This document shows positions 48,067 through 55,491 of a stretch of DNA of 64,000 bases, piece by piece. The first letter of the stretch is position 1, and each line of letters begins with the position of its first letter. This DNA is from Flavobacterium suncheonense GH29-5 = DSM 17707 (lineage in GTDB: Bacteria; Bacteroidota; Bacteroidia; Flavobacteriales; Flavobacteriaceae): the NCBI RefSeq assembly GCF_000430025.1, contig NZ_KE387020.1, forward strand, positions 352,626-416,625, in the 5' to 3' direction. The position numbers were made by a program, and so were the translations under genes. The notes beneath the pieces were generated by a model. The model searched no databases. It was given only the letters and a program-made list of their open reading frames with translations, and was not told where the DNA came from.

Positions 48067-48783
48067 CTAAAATTTTATTTCCAGTTTTTCGGAAACCAGT
48101 TGGCCGTTTAGGTAGTATTCAAAAAGCCATTGGTTGTTTTTGTTGAACACCACGCCCTGAATGACATCTTTCTGCCCGATGTAAAAATTACTGACGGATG
48201 TTTTGAACAGTTTCAGCACCACTTTAGGAGAACTGTCTACCAACTGAAAACCATTTGTTGTGGGTTGGGCAAAAAGTTGGGTGCTAATAGGAGCACTCAC
48301 GGGTGTATTTTCATCCATCTGCTCCTTTACCACTACCTTTTCTAACGTTTTTACTTCCTCTTTTGGCTTACTCTTTAGCGTTTGAATGGATTTTCCAACA
48401 ACCCGAAACGCCTGAATATAAGCTTTGTCAAATTCTTTTTCGCGACTAGTTCCTTCCTCGGAAACAAATACAACCTGGTTCCTGCAATCTTTAAGTTCCA
48501 ATTTTATTTTAGTGAAAAACAGTGTATTATTCTCAAGCATGTCTGCATAGAGCGCTTTACATCTGTTTTCTGCCAATTCCTGAGGAAAAACATCATCGTC
48601 ATAAAACACAGTAAAGCCTTGTTGTTCAAAAACTGACTTCGTCAGGCTGTTCAGTCTATACTGATTCGGTTTCTTGGAAAAACTAAACTTCTGGGGAATC
48701 ACAACATATTTATAATCGCTCACATTTTGTGAAAAAACGGTACTTCCAATTAACAATGCAAATAGTAAAAAGTAATTCTTCAT
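48067..48783 (-). CDS. Hypothetical exported protein, flavobacterial family
   Basis: 238 residues, signal peptide MKNYFLLFALLIGSTVFSQ with a probable cleavage after SQ. The early mature part (YKYVVIPQKFSFSKKPNQYR) recalls short proteins annotated only as hypothetical in flavobacteria; no catalytic motif is visible. Last gene of the tight five-gene operon that begins with the ABC transporter ATPase at 51865 and starts one base after the YjjG-like gene ends. I do not recognise its function. Confidence 0.8.
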   Translation of the reverse strand: MKNYFLLFALLIGSTVFSQNVSDYKYVVIPQKFSFSKKPNQYRLNSLTKSVFEQQGFTVFYDDDVFPQELAENRCKALYADMLENNTLFFTKIKLELKDCRNQVVFVSEEGTSREKEFDKAYIQAFRVVGKSIQTLKSKPKEEVKTLEKVVVKEQMDENTPVSAPISTQLFAQPTTNGFQLVDSSPKVVLKLFKTSVSNFYIGQKDVIQGVVFNKNNQWLFEYYLNGQLVSEKLEIKF

Positions 48784-48784
48784 T

Positions 48785-49474
48785 TTATAGTATGTTTTTT
48801 AATTCTGACAAATGAAACACTTGGGCAATATCTTTACGCACTTCCATTTTAAATTCGTTAAAAAAGACCGCATCTAAACCAACATTTAGGGCTCCCTCTA
48901 TATCCGCTTCAAAACTATCCCCTATCATAAGACTCGAAGCTCTGTCGGTTTTCGCTAAATTAAGGGCATACTCAAAAATTTTGGGGTTCGGTTTTTTCAC
49001 TCCGGCCATTTCCGAATTCGTTACGGTTGCAAAATAATGTGCAATATTGGAATTTCGCAGTTTTCCGGTTTGCACTTCCTGAAAACCATTGGTAATGATG
49101 TGCAGGTTGTATTTCGGTTTCAGGTAATCCAAAACGTCTATCGCACCGTCGAAGAGATGGTTAAAAGTCGGAAGGTATCTGATATAATCGTCTGAAATCA
49201 AATCGACTGTGGCGTCTTCCACTGTATAAGACATCCGATCGAAGGAATCTTTCAGTCGTTTGTAACGCAATTCCTGATGCCCGATTTTCTCTTCCCGGTA
49301 CAATACCCAATAGTACTGGTTAATCGGAACATAATGTTTCAGGAATTCCTGAAGATTTACACCAATGCCGTGCTTCTGGAAAATGGCTTCAAATGTTAAA
49401 GCGGAATTTCGTTCAAAATCCCAAAGCGTATGATCCAAATCAAAAAATATATCTGTCTTATTCGTAAATCGCAT
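48785..49474 (-). CDS. HAD-family pyrimidine 5'-nucleotidase, YjjG type
   Basis: 229 residues. HAD motif I is FFDLDHTLWDFERNS (Asp nucleophile at about residue 12 and the next Asp two on), motif II the Thr in IITNGF, motif III Lys in GVKKPNPKIF, motif IV MIGDSFEADIEGA. The long LWDFERNSALTFEAIF cap start is typical of YjjG noncanonical pyrimidine nucleotidases, which remove phosphate from unusual nucleoside monophosphates. It is in the ABC operon but has no obvious metabolic link to it. Confidence 0.88.
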   Translation of the reverse strand: MRFTNKTDIFFDLDHTLWDFERNSALTFEAIFQKHGIGVNLQEFLKHYVPINQYYWVLYREEKIGHQELRYKRLKDSFDRMSYTVEDATVDLISDDYIRYLPTFNHLFDGAIDVLDYLKPKYNLHIITNGFQEVQTGKLRNSNIAHYFATVTNSEMAGVKKPNPKIFEYALNLAKTDRASSLMIGDSFEADIEGALNVGLDAVFFNEFKMEVRKDIAQVFHLSELKNIL

Positions 49475-49990
49475 TTATTTCACTCCTTTCACAATTACTG
49501 CATCCTCGATATGATAAATCCAATCGTCCACATCGGTTTCGTTGGAACGGAAAGTCCCGACTAGGGTTACATACTGATCTGTTCTTAATTTTGGCGTTTC
49601 ACCTCTGAATTTAATTCCCGCTATTGTTTCCGGCCCCGATTTCCCGCAGAAAAAACAGGAAGCAAACACGTTTTTGCTCAAGGCGTAATTTTTGTTGTCA
49701 ATCGGTACAATGAAACCGCTCATGGCTACTTTTCGCTTATTCATTAACCGAAGCTTTGTATTGACCACCGGAAACATGACTTCTCCGTAAGTTTTATCGT
49801 TTTTCTTCACAAATTTGATGTCGCCCAGCAATTTCCAGGTAAGCGTGTCCGGATTTTTCTGAATAAAATTGCCTGTTGTCGAAAAGGTAACGAAACCGGC
49901 CTGTTCTAATGGAACATTCGGATTGTAAAAAACCTCCAAAAGAAGAAGTGCTCCTGTTAAAAAGGTCAGCAGTATATAGGATTTACGCAT
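49475..49990 (-). CDS. Small membrane-anchored protein with Cys-x-x-Cys, DUF3299-like
   Basis: 171 residues with one N-terminal TM or signal anchor (YILLTFLTGALLLLEVF). The later parts MSGFIVPI and VFASCFFCGKSGPE (a FxxCxFCG motif with two cysteines) look like DUF3299/zinc-associated lipoproteins, although I cannot check the family. In Vibrio cholerae such a protein is part of the ZrgABCDE zinc system (recollection). The gene overlaps the permease end by eight bases and precedes the nucleotidase by nothing. Metal binding by the Cys pair is plausible but inferred. Confidence 0.65.
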   Translation of the reverse strand: MRKSYILLTFLTGALLLLEVFYNPNVPLEQAGFVTFSTTGNFIQKNPDTLTWKLLGDIKFVKKNDKTYGEVMFPVVNTKLRLMNKRKVAMSGFIVPIDNKNYALSKNVFASCFFCGKSGPETIAGIKFRGETPKLRTDQYVTLVGTFRSNETDVDDWIYHIEDAVIVKGVK

Positions 49991-51239
49991 TGGACAATGT
50001 TTTTGAAATATTCAGTCGATACGCTTTGACGGCCGGAATAAACGCTGCCAGAAGCCCGACAAATATAGTTACTAAAAATAAAATTCCTTCCTTCTCCCAC
50101 ACAAACTCCAACGGATCGAATGCAATTTTAAAAGCTTCGTCGGACGATCTGGAGATGAACATCAGCGCTACTCTACCAAGAATTGTTCCAAACAGAAAGC
50201 CGATGCTGCACAAAACCAAACTTTCTATCACAATGGTCTGTAGCAGTTGTAATCGGGAAGCGCCCTGAATCCGCAACAGTGCAAACTCGTATTTCCGTTC
50301 TTTTAAGGTATTGAACAAGGCAATGAAAATACTGATTCCGGAAATTAACATGATGCCGTATGCCAGATACTGCAGGGCGTCCAGACCAATCCCGAAAAGG
50401 GTAAACAAACGATTGATTTCAATAGCCGGAGAAGCCGCCTGCATTTTGGTGTTCTGCGCAATCATTCTCGGCCATAAAACGATTCCCATTTTGTTCCGGA
50501 ATTTTATCAGCACTGCAGTGATTTCTTTACCTTCTTCAGACAATAGTGCTTCTTCGCGCTGTTCGTCGCCCTCGGTGTGTTCATGACCGATTTCCCCGTG
50601 CGGATGGGCTTCATCTTCGTGATCGTGGGTTTCGTGCATTGCCCAGACACTCTGAATGTCGGAAAGAATTAAATTATCAACCACTTTTCCGGTTTTAGAA
50701 GCGATTCCGACCACTTTATAAGCAGCTTCTTCGTGCTTCTCTCCCTCTTTGGCATTGCCGTGGGAACCGAAAAACGTATCGCCGACTTTCAATTGCAGTT
50801 TGGAGGCAATTTCGCTTCCGATTACCACTTCAAACGTATGGGCAAACATTTTGCCTTTTTCGACCCTTCCGCCGAATTTCGCCAAATATTCCGGAGTGGT
50901 TCCTAAAATTTTAAATCCTAAATAGTTATCGCCATAAGCCAACGGAATGGCCGATTGTACAAACGGGTTCTGCATCCAGGTTTTGGCTTCGGCATAATTG
51001 ATATTTCCCGTAGGCGCATCCAACTGATAAACAGACGACAACACCAGCTGCAATGGGCTTCCCTGCGCGCCCAGTACTAAATCGATATCGTCGGCATTAC
51101 TGGAAAACTGCTCTTCGAATTGCTTCTGCAGCAAAATCAAAACGGTTATAATGGCCACACTCGACATCAGCAAGATGATACTCAGGATGGTACTCAAGGG
51201 CTTAAACCACGTATTTCGCCAGGCTAATTTCCCTATCAT
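49983..51239 (-). CDS. ABC transporter permease, FtsX/MacB-like, with His-rich loop
   Basis: 418 residues: one TM near the N-terminus (SIILLMSSVAIITVLILL), a large periplasmic domain, and three TMs at the C-terminus (FtsX domain, e.g. LAYGIMLISGISIFIALF). The periplasmic loop contains a stretch of about 20 residues with seven histidines and several acidic residues (MHETHDHEDEAHPHGEIGHE), an unusual feature for this family and suggestive of zinc or copper. Its ATG overlaps the TGA of the ATPase gene, so they are co-translated. It may move a lipoprotein-like or metal-bound substrate rather than ions. Confidence 0.85.
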   Translation of the reverse strand: MIGKLAWRNTWFKPLSTILSIILLMSSVAIITVLILLQKQFEEQFSSNADDIDLVLGAQGSPLQLVLSSVYQLDAPTGNINYAEAKTWMQNPFVQSAIPLAYGDNYLGFKILGTTPEYLAKFGGRVEKGKMFAHTFEVVIGSEIASKLQLKVGDTFFGSHGNAKEGEKHEEAAYKVVGIASKTGKVVDNLILSDIQSVWAMHETHDHEDEAHPHGEIGHEHTEGDEQREEALLSEEGKEITAVLIKFRNKMGIVLWPRMIAQNTKMQAASPAIEINRLFTLFGIGLDALQYLAYGIMLISGISIFIALFNTLKERKYEFALLRIQGASRLQLLQTIVIESLVLCSIGFLFGTILGRVALMFISRSSDEAFKIAFDPLEFVWEKEGILFLVTIFVGLLAAFIPAVKAYRLNISKTLSNA

Positions 51240-51865
51240 GACAACGAAATTTGATTGGTGAAACGTTCTTTTAAACGGGAATCGTGGGTTACGATTACCA
51301 GTGCGGTCTTGTATTCCTGCGATAATTTTTCAAGCAAATCAGCTACTTTGAAAGCATTTTCATCGTCCAAGCTTGAAGTGGGTTCATCGGCTAAAACCAC
51401 TTTCGGTTCATTGATTAAAGCTCTTGCGATGGATACCCGCTGTTGTTGCCCCACGCTTAATTGGGATGGCAGTTTGTACCATTGGTCTTTTAAATCGAGA
51501 TGCTCCAACAGTAATTTGGCCTTCTCTTTAGCCTTTTTTCCGGAAGCCAGCCAGGAAGCCAGCATTACATTTTCCAAAACGGTAAAGGCTTCGATAAAAT
51601 GGTTTTCCTGCAACACCAAACCAATGTTTTTTCCCCGAAAATGATCTAATTTACGTTCGGAAAACAATTCAATGTTGGTACTGTTGATGATTACTTCCCC
51701 GGATTCCGGCCGCAACAATCCGCCAAGGATGTGCAGCAAAGTGGTTTTCCCTTTACCGGAACCACCCGTAATCAAACAGGTTTCGCCTTCCGGACACTGA
51801 ATATCCGGGAACATGAAAACGGTCGATGAATTATAGGAAAAAGTTATGTTTTTGGTTTGGATCAT
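51236..51865 (-). CDS. ABC transporter ATP-binding protein, LolD/MacB-type
   Basis: 209 residues. Walker A ITGGSGKGKTTLLHIL (about residue 32), Q-loop LVLQENHFI, signature LSVGQQQRVSIARAL and Walker B VVLADEPTSSLD. The short form with LSVGQQQR and no extra domains is that of LolD/FtsE/MacB-like ATPases. It is the first gene of the five-gene operon and is coupled to the permease by an ATGA overlap. A start one codon away is possible; the ATG at 51865 is the only good one. Confidence 0.92.
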   Translation of the reverse strand: MIQTKNITFSYNSSTVFMFPDIQCPEGETCLITGGSGKGKTTLLHILGGLLRPESGEVIINSTNIELFSERKLDHFRGKNIGLVLQENHFIEAFTVLENVMLASWLASGKKAKEKAKLLLEHLDLKDQWYKLPSQLSVGQQQRVSIARALINEPKVVLADEPTSSLDDENAFKVADLLEKLSQEYKTALVIVTHDSRLKERFTNQISLS

Positions 51866-51928
51866 TCCGAAACAATTTCGTGCAATTTAAGAAAATGGAA
51901 AAGAATATCCTCTTAAAGAAACTTTAAT

Positions 51929-52621
51929 CTACAAAATTCCTTCATCGGCAAAACTGAAATAACTTTTCTCCGTCACAATCACATGATCCAGTACCGGAAC
52001 ATCAAGATGGCGGCCGGCTTCTTTCAGCTTTCGGGTGATTTGTTTGTCGGCTTCGCTCGCTGTTAAAGTACCGGAAGGATGATTGTGTACCAAAATAATC
52101 GAAGTTGCCGTATGTTCCAAAGCGGTTTTGAATATAATTCGCGTATCTACAACTGTTCCGGTTATGCCTCCTTTGCTTACCTGTGTTTTATAAATCACTT
52201 TGTTTGAATTGTTTAAATATAAAACCCAGAACTCTTCGTGCGGCAATTCACCAATAAGCGGCTGCATGAGTTCAAAAACAACTTTACTGGAGGTGATTTT
52301 TGACAACTCCGGAATTTCTTCCGATTTGCGGCGGCGTCCTAATTCTGTGGCGGCAACGATGGAGATGGCTTTGGCCTCGCCTATTCCTTTAAAATGCATC
52401 AGTTGTTTGACCGATAATTTTCCGAGTACATTCAGATTGTTATCCACCGAAGCCAGTATGCGTTTCGACAACTGTACGGCGCTTTCATTACGGCTGCCCG
52501 AACCTATCAGAATCGCGATTAATTCGGCATCGCTTAATACGGATTTGCCTTTCAGCATGAGTTTTTCGCGGGGCTTATCGTCTTCGGCCCAGCATTTTAT
52601 GGAGAAGTTGGTGGTTTCCAT
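51929..52621 (-). CDS. radC: RadC family protein (JAB/MPN domain)
   Basis: 230 residues. An N-terminal helix-hairpin-helix domain (KLSVKQLMHFKGIGEAKAIS) is followed by the JAMM-like motif HNHPSGTLTASEAD (His-x-His...Ser...Asp). RadC proteins were named from a DNA-repair mutant, but that role is not established; the JAB domain may bind zinc and the protein may act on DNA in conjugative or recombination settings. Monocistronic and divergent from the DUF1287 gene. Confidence 0.93.
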   Translation of the reverse strand: METTNFSIKCWAEDDKPREKLMLKGKSVLSDAELIAILIGSGSRNESAVQLSKRILASVDNNLNVLGKLSVKQLMHFKGIGEAKAISIVAATELGRRRKSEEIPELSKITSSKVVFELMQPLIGELPHEEFWVLYLNNSNKVIYKTQVSKGGITGTVVDTRIIFKTALEHTATSIILVHNHPSGTLTASEADKQITRKLKEAGRHLDVPVLDHVIVTEKSYFSFADEGIL

Positions 52622-52664
52622 GGCGTATACTTAAAATCTTACTTTTTGCGTTATATCAGAAACA

Positions 52665-52672
52665 CAAAGATA
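52665..52672 (-). promoter_or_regulatory. -7 box of radC, overlapping the DUF1287 start codon
   Basis: TATCTTTG on the minus strand; its last base is the first base of the opposite ATG at 52672. It would give radC a leader of about 40 bases. Confidence 0.5.
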
Positions 52673-53259
52673 TGAAAATTTTAAAATATTTAGCTTTTTT
52701 CTTACTTTTAAATAGCTTTACCGCTTCTGAAAAAGATTTTTACGAGAAGTTATCCGATGCCGCGCTCTTGCTTACAAAAGACCAGGTAACGTACGATCCG
52801 GCCTATGTCAAAATTTTGTATCCGAACGGCGATGTACCCAAAAACAAAGGGGTTTGCACCGATGTGGTAATCCGGGCTTACCGAAAATTAGGCATTGACC
52901 TGCAGAAAGAAGTACACGAAGACATGAAAGACAATTTTTCGCAGTATCCCAATCAGAAACGCTGGGGTCTGAAAAAACCGGATACCAATATTGACCACAG
53001 AAGAGTACCGAATCTGGAAGCGTTTTTCAGCCGAAAAGGAGAAACTCTGAAAGTGACGCAAAATCCGAAGGATTATAAAACCGGAGAATTGGTAACCTGG
53101 ATGATTGGCGACAAACTGCCACACATCGGTATTGTTACCAACAAAAAATCACCGGACGGAAAACGCCCGATGATTGTACATAATGTGGGTGCCGGACAGG
53201 TTTTGGAGGATTGCTTGTTTTCCTATACTATTGTCGGGCATTTTAAGTATTCTAATTAA
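52672..53259 (+). CDS. DUF1287 domain protein, exported, probable cell-wall hydrolase-like
   Basis: 195 residues with a signal peptide (MKILKYLAFFLLLNSFTAS). The mature part has a conserved cysteine in GVCTDVVIRAYRKLGID and a histidine in LPHIGIVTNKKS, arranged as in the NlpC/P60-like fold to which DUF1287 is often compared (Cys-His catalysis). It may cut cell-wall peptides, but the activity is unproven. Its stop overlaps the end of the convergent mpl-like gene by eight bases. Confidence 0.8.
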   Translation: MKILKYLAFFLLLNSFTASEKDFYEKLSDAALLLTKDQVTYDPAYVKILYPNGDVPKNKGVCTDVVIRAYRKLGIDLQKEVHEDMKDNFSQYPNQKRWGLKKPDTNIDHRRVPNLEAFFSRKGETLKVTQNPKDYKTGELVTWMIGDKLPHIGIVTNKKSPDGKRPMIVHNVGAGQVLEDCLFSYTIVGHFKYSN

Positions 53260-54607
53260 TCAGATTTTTCACTTCATCAAAATTCAAGCCGCCGTAATTC
53301 CCGGAACTCATCAGCAATAAGGCAGAGTTCTCTAAATCACGATTGAACAGAAAGTTCTTAAATTCTTCCGGATTGGTATAAATGATTAAATCGTTGCGCT
53401 TGAAAGACTGCGCAATCTGGTCGTAAGTCACTTCTTCCAACTGCTTGATTTTTACGGCATCCGGTGAATAGAAAACCACCGCAACATCAGCATGGTCCAA
53501 AGCGCCTTCGTATTGTTTTAAAAATTCGGCATTTAAACTGCTGTACGTGTGGAGTTCCAGGCAAGCCACAAGCGTTCGGTTCGGATACTGTTCTTTAACC
53601 GCTTTGGTAGTCGCCGCTACTTTGCTTGGCGAATGCGCGAAATCTTTGTAGGCTACTTTGGTTTTGCTTTCCGCGATTTTTTCCAAACGTTTGGAAGCGC
53701 CTTTAAAACTCGCAATAGCTTCGTAGAAATCGGCTTCGTCCACGCCCATGTTCTGGCAAATCCATTTGGCGCCGGCTAAATTGTTCAGGTTGTGCGCTCC
53801 GAATACTTCAATCGGCATTGGGCCTTCCGGGGTTTCCAAAAGTGTTACGCCGTATTCTACTGTGTATTCCGGTGTGTGATATGCAATTTTACGGATTGGA
53901 TTAGTAGCCGCTTCCGCTACGCGTTTTACTTCCGAATCGTTTTCGTTGTACACCAAAATGCCGCCATTGGTAATCTTCTGAATGAAAATTTCGAATTGTT
54001 CCACGTAATTCTCATAGGTCGGAAACACGTTGATATGATCCCAGGCGATTCCTGAAATTAACGCAATATTCGGTTGGTACAAATGGAATTTCGGTCGTCT
54101 GTCGATTGGAGACGACAAATATTCGTCGCCTTCCAAAACGATGAAATCATTTTCTTCGGTTAAATGCACCATGGTATCAAAACCTTCCAATTGGGCACCG
54201 ACCATATAATCCACGTTAATGCCGTGGTAGTGCATGACGTGCAGAATCATCGAAGTGATGGTCGTTTTTCCGTGTGAACCGCCAATCACCACACGGGTTT
54301 TGTTCTTCGATTGCTCGTATAAAAATTCAGGGTACGAATAGATTTTCAACCCTAATTCTTTCGCTTTCAGCAATTCCGGATTGTCGGCTTTGGCGTGCAT
54401 GCCTAAAATGACGGCCTCGATATCGGAAGTGATTTTTTCAGGAAACCAGCCCATTTCCGCCGGCAATAAACCTTTCTTTTCCAGTCTTGATTTGGAAGGT
54501 TCAAAAATGGCATCGTCGCTTCCGGTTACCTGATAACCTTTGTTGTGTAAGGCCAAGGCTAAGTTGTGCATGGCGGCTCCGCCTATCGCTATAAAATGTG
54601 TACGCAT
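53252..54607 (-). CDS. Mur ligase, Mpl-like UDP-N-acetylmuramate:tripeptide ligase
   Basis: 451 residues. Starts MRTHFIAIGGAAMHNLALAL, has the ATP site VIGGSHGKTTITSMIL (about residue 110) and the middle-domain LSGASK-like TPEGPMPIEVFGAHNLNN. The N-terminal Rossmann with GxGG and the short GSDDAIFEPSK look like Mpl, which re-attaches a recycled peptide to UDP-MurNAc, more than MurC of de novo synthesis; flavobacterial copies are often called peptidoglycan synthetase. It overlaps the DUF1287 gene end. Confidence 0.85.
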   Translation of the reverse strand: MRTHFIAIGGAAMHNLALALHNKGYQVTGSDDAIFEPSKSRLEKKGLLPAEMGWFPEKITSDIEAVILGMHAKADNPELLKAKELGLKIYSYPEFLYEQSKNKTRVVIGGSHGKTTITSMILHVMHYHGINVDYMVGAQLEGFDTMVHLTEENDFIVLEGDEYLSSPIDRRPKFHLYQPNIALISGIAWDHINVFPTYENYVEQFEIFIQKITNGGILVYNENDSEVKRVAEAATNPIRKIAYHTPEYTVEYGVTLLETPEGPMPIEVFGAHNLNNLAGAKWICQNMGVDEADFYEAIASFKGASKRLEKIAESKTKVAYKDFAHSPSKVAATTKAVKEQYPNRTLVACLELHTYSSLNAEFLKQYEGALDHADVAVVFYSPDAVKIKQLEEVTYDQIAQSFKRNDLIIYTNPEEFKNFLFNRDLENSALLLMSSGNYGGLNFDEVKNLIN

Positions 54608-54623
54608 TGGTAAATCTGTAATA

Positions 54624-55307
54624 TTAGGTATTGAAATCGGTCTTTAACTTTTGGGCTTTTTCCGTGTTTTTTAATTTGTTCAAATATAAATCATAAAGCT
54701 TTTCGAAGGTGGTTTTGGAGTGACCAATTTCATGGGCTTTTTTTAAATGGATTTCGGCTTTGGCGTAGCGTTTGAAATACACGTCGATATAGCCTTTTGC
54801 CAAATAGCCGTCTACTTTGGAAAGTTGCATCAGTTCCTCGGCGTATTTCTGGGCTTTGGTTTCGCTCCCGCCTACAATTCCGGGTAATTCGATATACAGC
54901 ATGACGAGCGCCCAACGGGTGTCGATGTGTTTTTTGTCCAGATGGGCGGCGGTTTCAAAAGCTTCTTTGATGTCGCCTATCATTCCTAAGGCTTTGAATT
55001 TACTGACTGATTTGGCTTTCATCCCCAACGCACCGCCGAATTTGTAGTGGTAGTTCGCGGTTTTTGGAAATTGCTGTTTTAATTTTTTGTAATAACTAAT
55101 CGCTTCGTCCCATTGCTTCTGATGGCCGGCAATGTCTCCTAAATATTCGATGGTTTTGAAATCGGCTGGGTTTTGCTTGAGGTGGTTTTGAAAAAAAGGC
55201 TGTGCCGAAGCATATTTCTTTTGCCGGAAAAGGGATTCGCCCTTCTCAAAGTCGGATTGGGACCAGAGCAGTAACGGAAAAAACAAAAAAAATAAAAATG
55301 ACTTCAT
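54624..55307 (-). CDS. Tetratricopeptide repeat protein, exported
   Basis: 227 residues with a signal peptide (MKSFLFFLFFPLLLWSQSDF). TPR-like helices are ESLFRQKKYASAQPFFQNHL, KTIEYLGDIAGHQKQWDEAI and later ones, about four to five repeats. No catalytic motif is present; such proteins usually hold protein complexes together. Sixteen bases before the mpl-like gene on the same strand, so both may be cotranscribed. A promoter (TTTG-18-TATTTTTG) lies immediately upstream. Confidence 0.85.
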   Translation of the reverse strand: MKSFLFFLFFPLLLWSQSDFEKGESLFRQKKYASAQPFFQNHLKQNPADFKTIEYLGDIAGHQKQWDEAISYYKKLKQQFPKTANYHYKFGGALGMKAKSVSKFKALGMIGDIKEAFETAAHLDKKHIDTRWALVMLYIELPGIVGGSETKAQKYAEELMQLSKVDGYLAKGYIDVYFKRYAKAEIHLKKAHEIGHSKTTFEKLYDLYLNKLKNTEKAQKLKTDFNT

Positions 55308-55311
55308 GCCT

Positions 55312-55341
55312 CAAAAATAGGGAAAAGCAACCAAACACAAA
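55312..55341 (-). promoter_or_regulatory. Promoter of the TPR gene (near-leaderless)
   Basis: Minus strand: TTTG at 55338-55341, spacer of 18, TATTTTTG at 55312-55319, ending four bases before the ATG at 55307. Both boxes fit the consensus, so the transcript probably begins next to the start codon. Confidence 0.65.
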
Positions 55342-55353
55342 AGACCTTTCCTG

Positions 55354-55406
55354 CTTAGCCCCGGGTGGAGCGATACCTTGTATAGCGGAACACGGGAATG
55401 CCGTTT
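55354..55406 (+). repeat. Dispersed flavobacterial repeat, copy 2
   Basis: Begins TTAGCCCCGGGTGGAGCG, then CTTGTATAGCGGAACACGGGAA. It aligns with copy 1 (25503-25556) over the whole length with few gaps, and is in the same orientation. GC-rich against an AT-rich gap. Confidence 0.6.
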
Positions 55407-55441
55407 CTCAAAATGCCCGAACCATTCGCTCCAAAAAAAAA

Positions 55442-55471
55442 AAATCCGGAAACATTACTGCCTCCGGATTT
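55442..55471 (-). terminator. Terminator of the S46 peptidase gene
   Basis: AAATCCGGA pairs with TCCGGATTT around a 12-base loop; the minus-strand continuation is a long T-run. 21 bases after the stop. Confidence 0.85.
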
Positions 55472-55491
55472 GATATTCAGAACTGTGAAAA

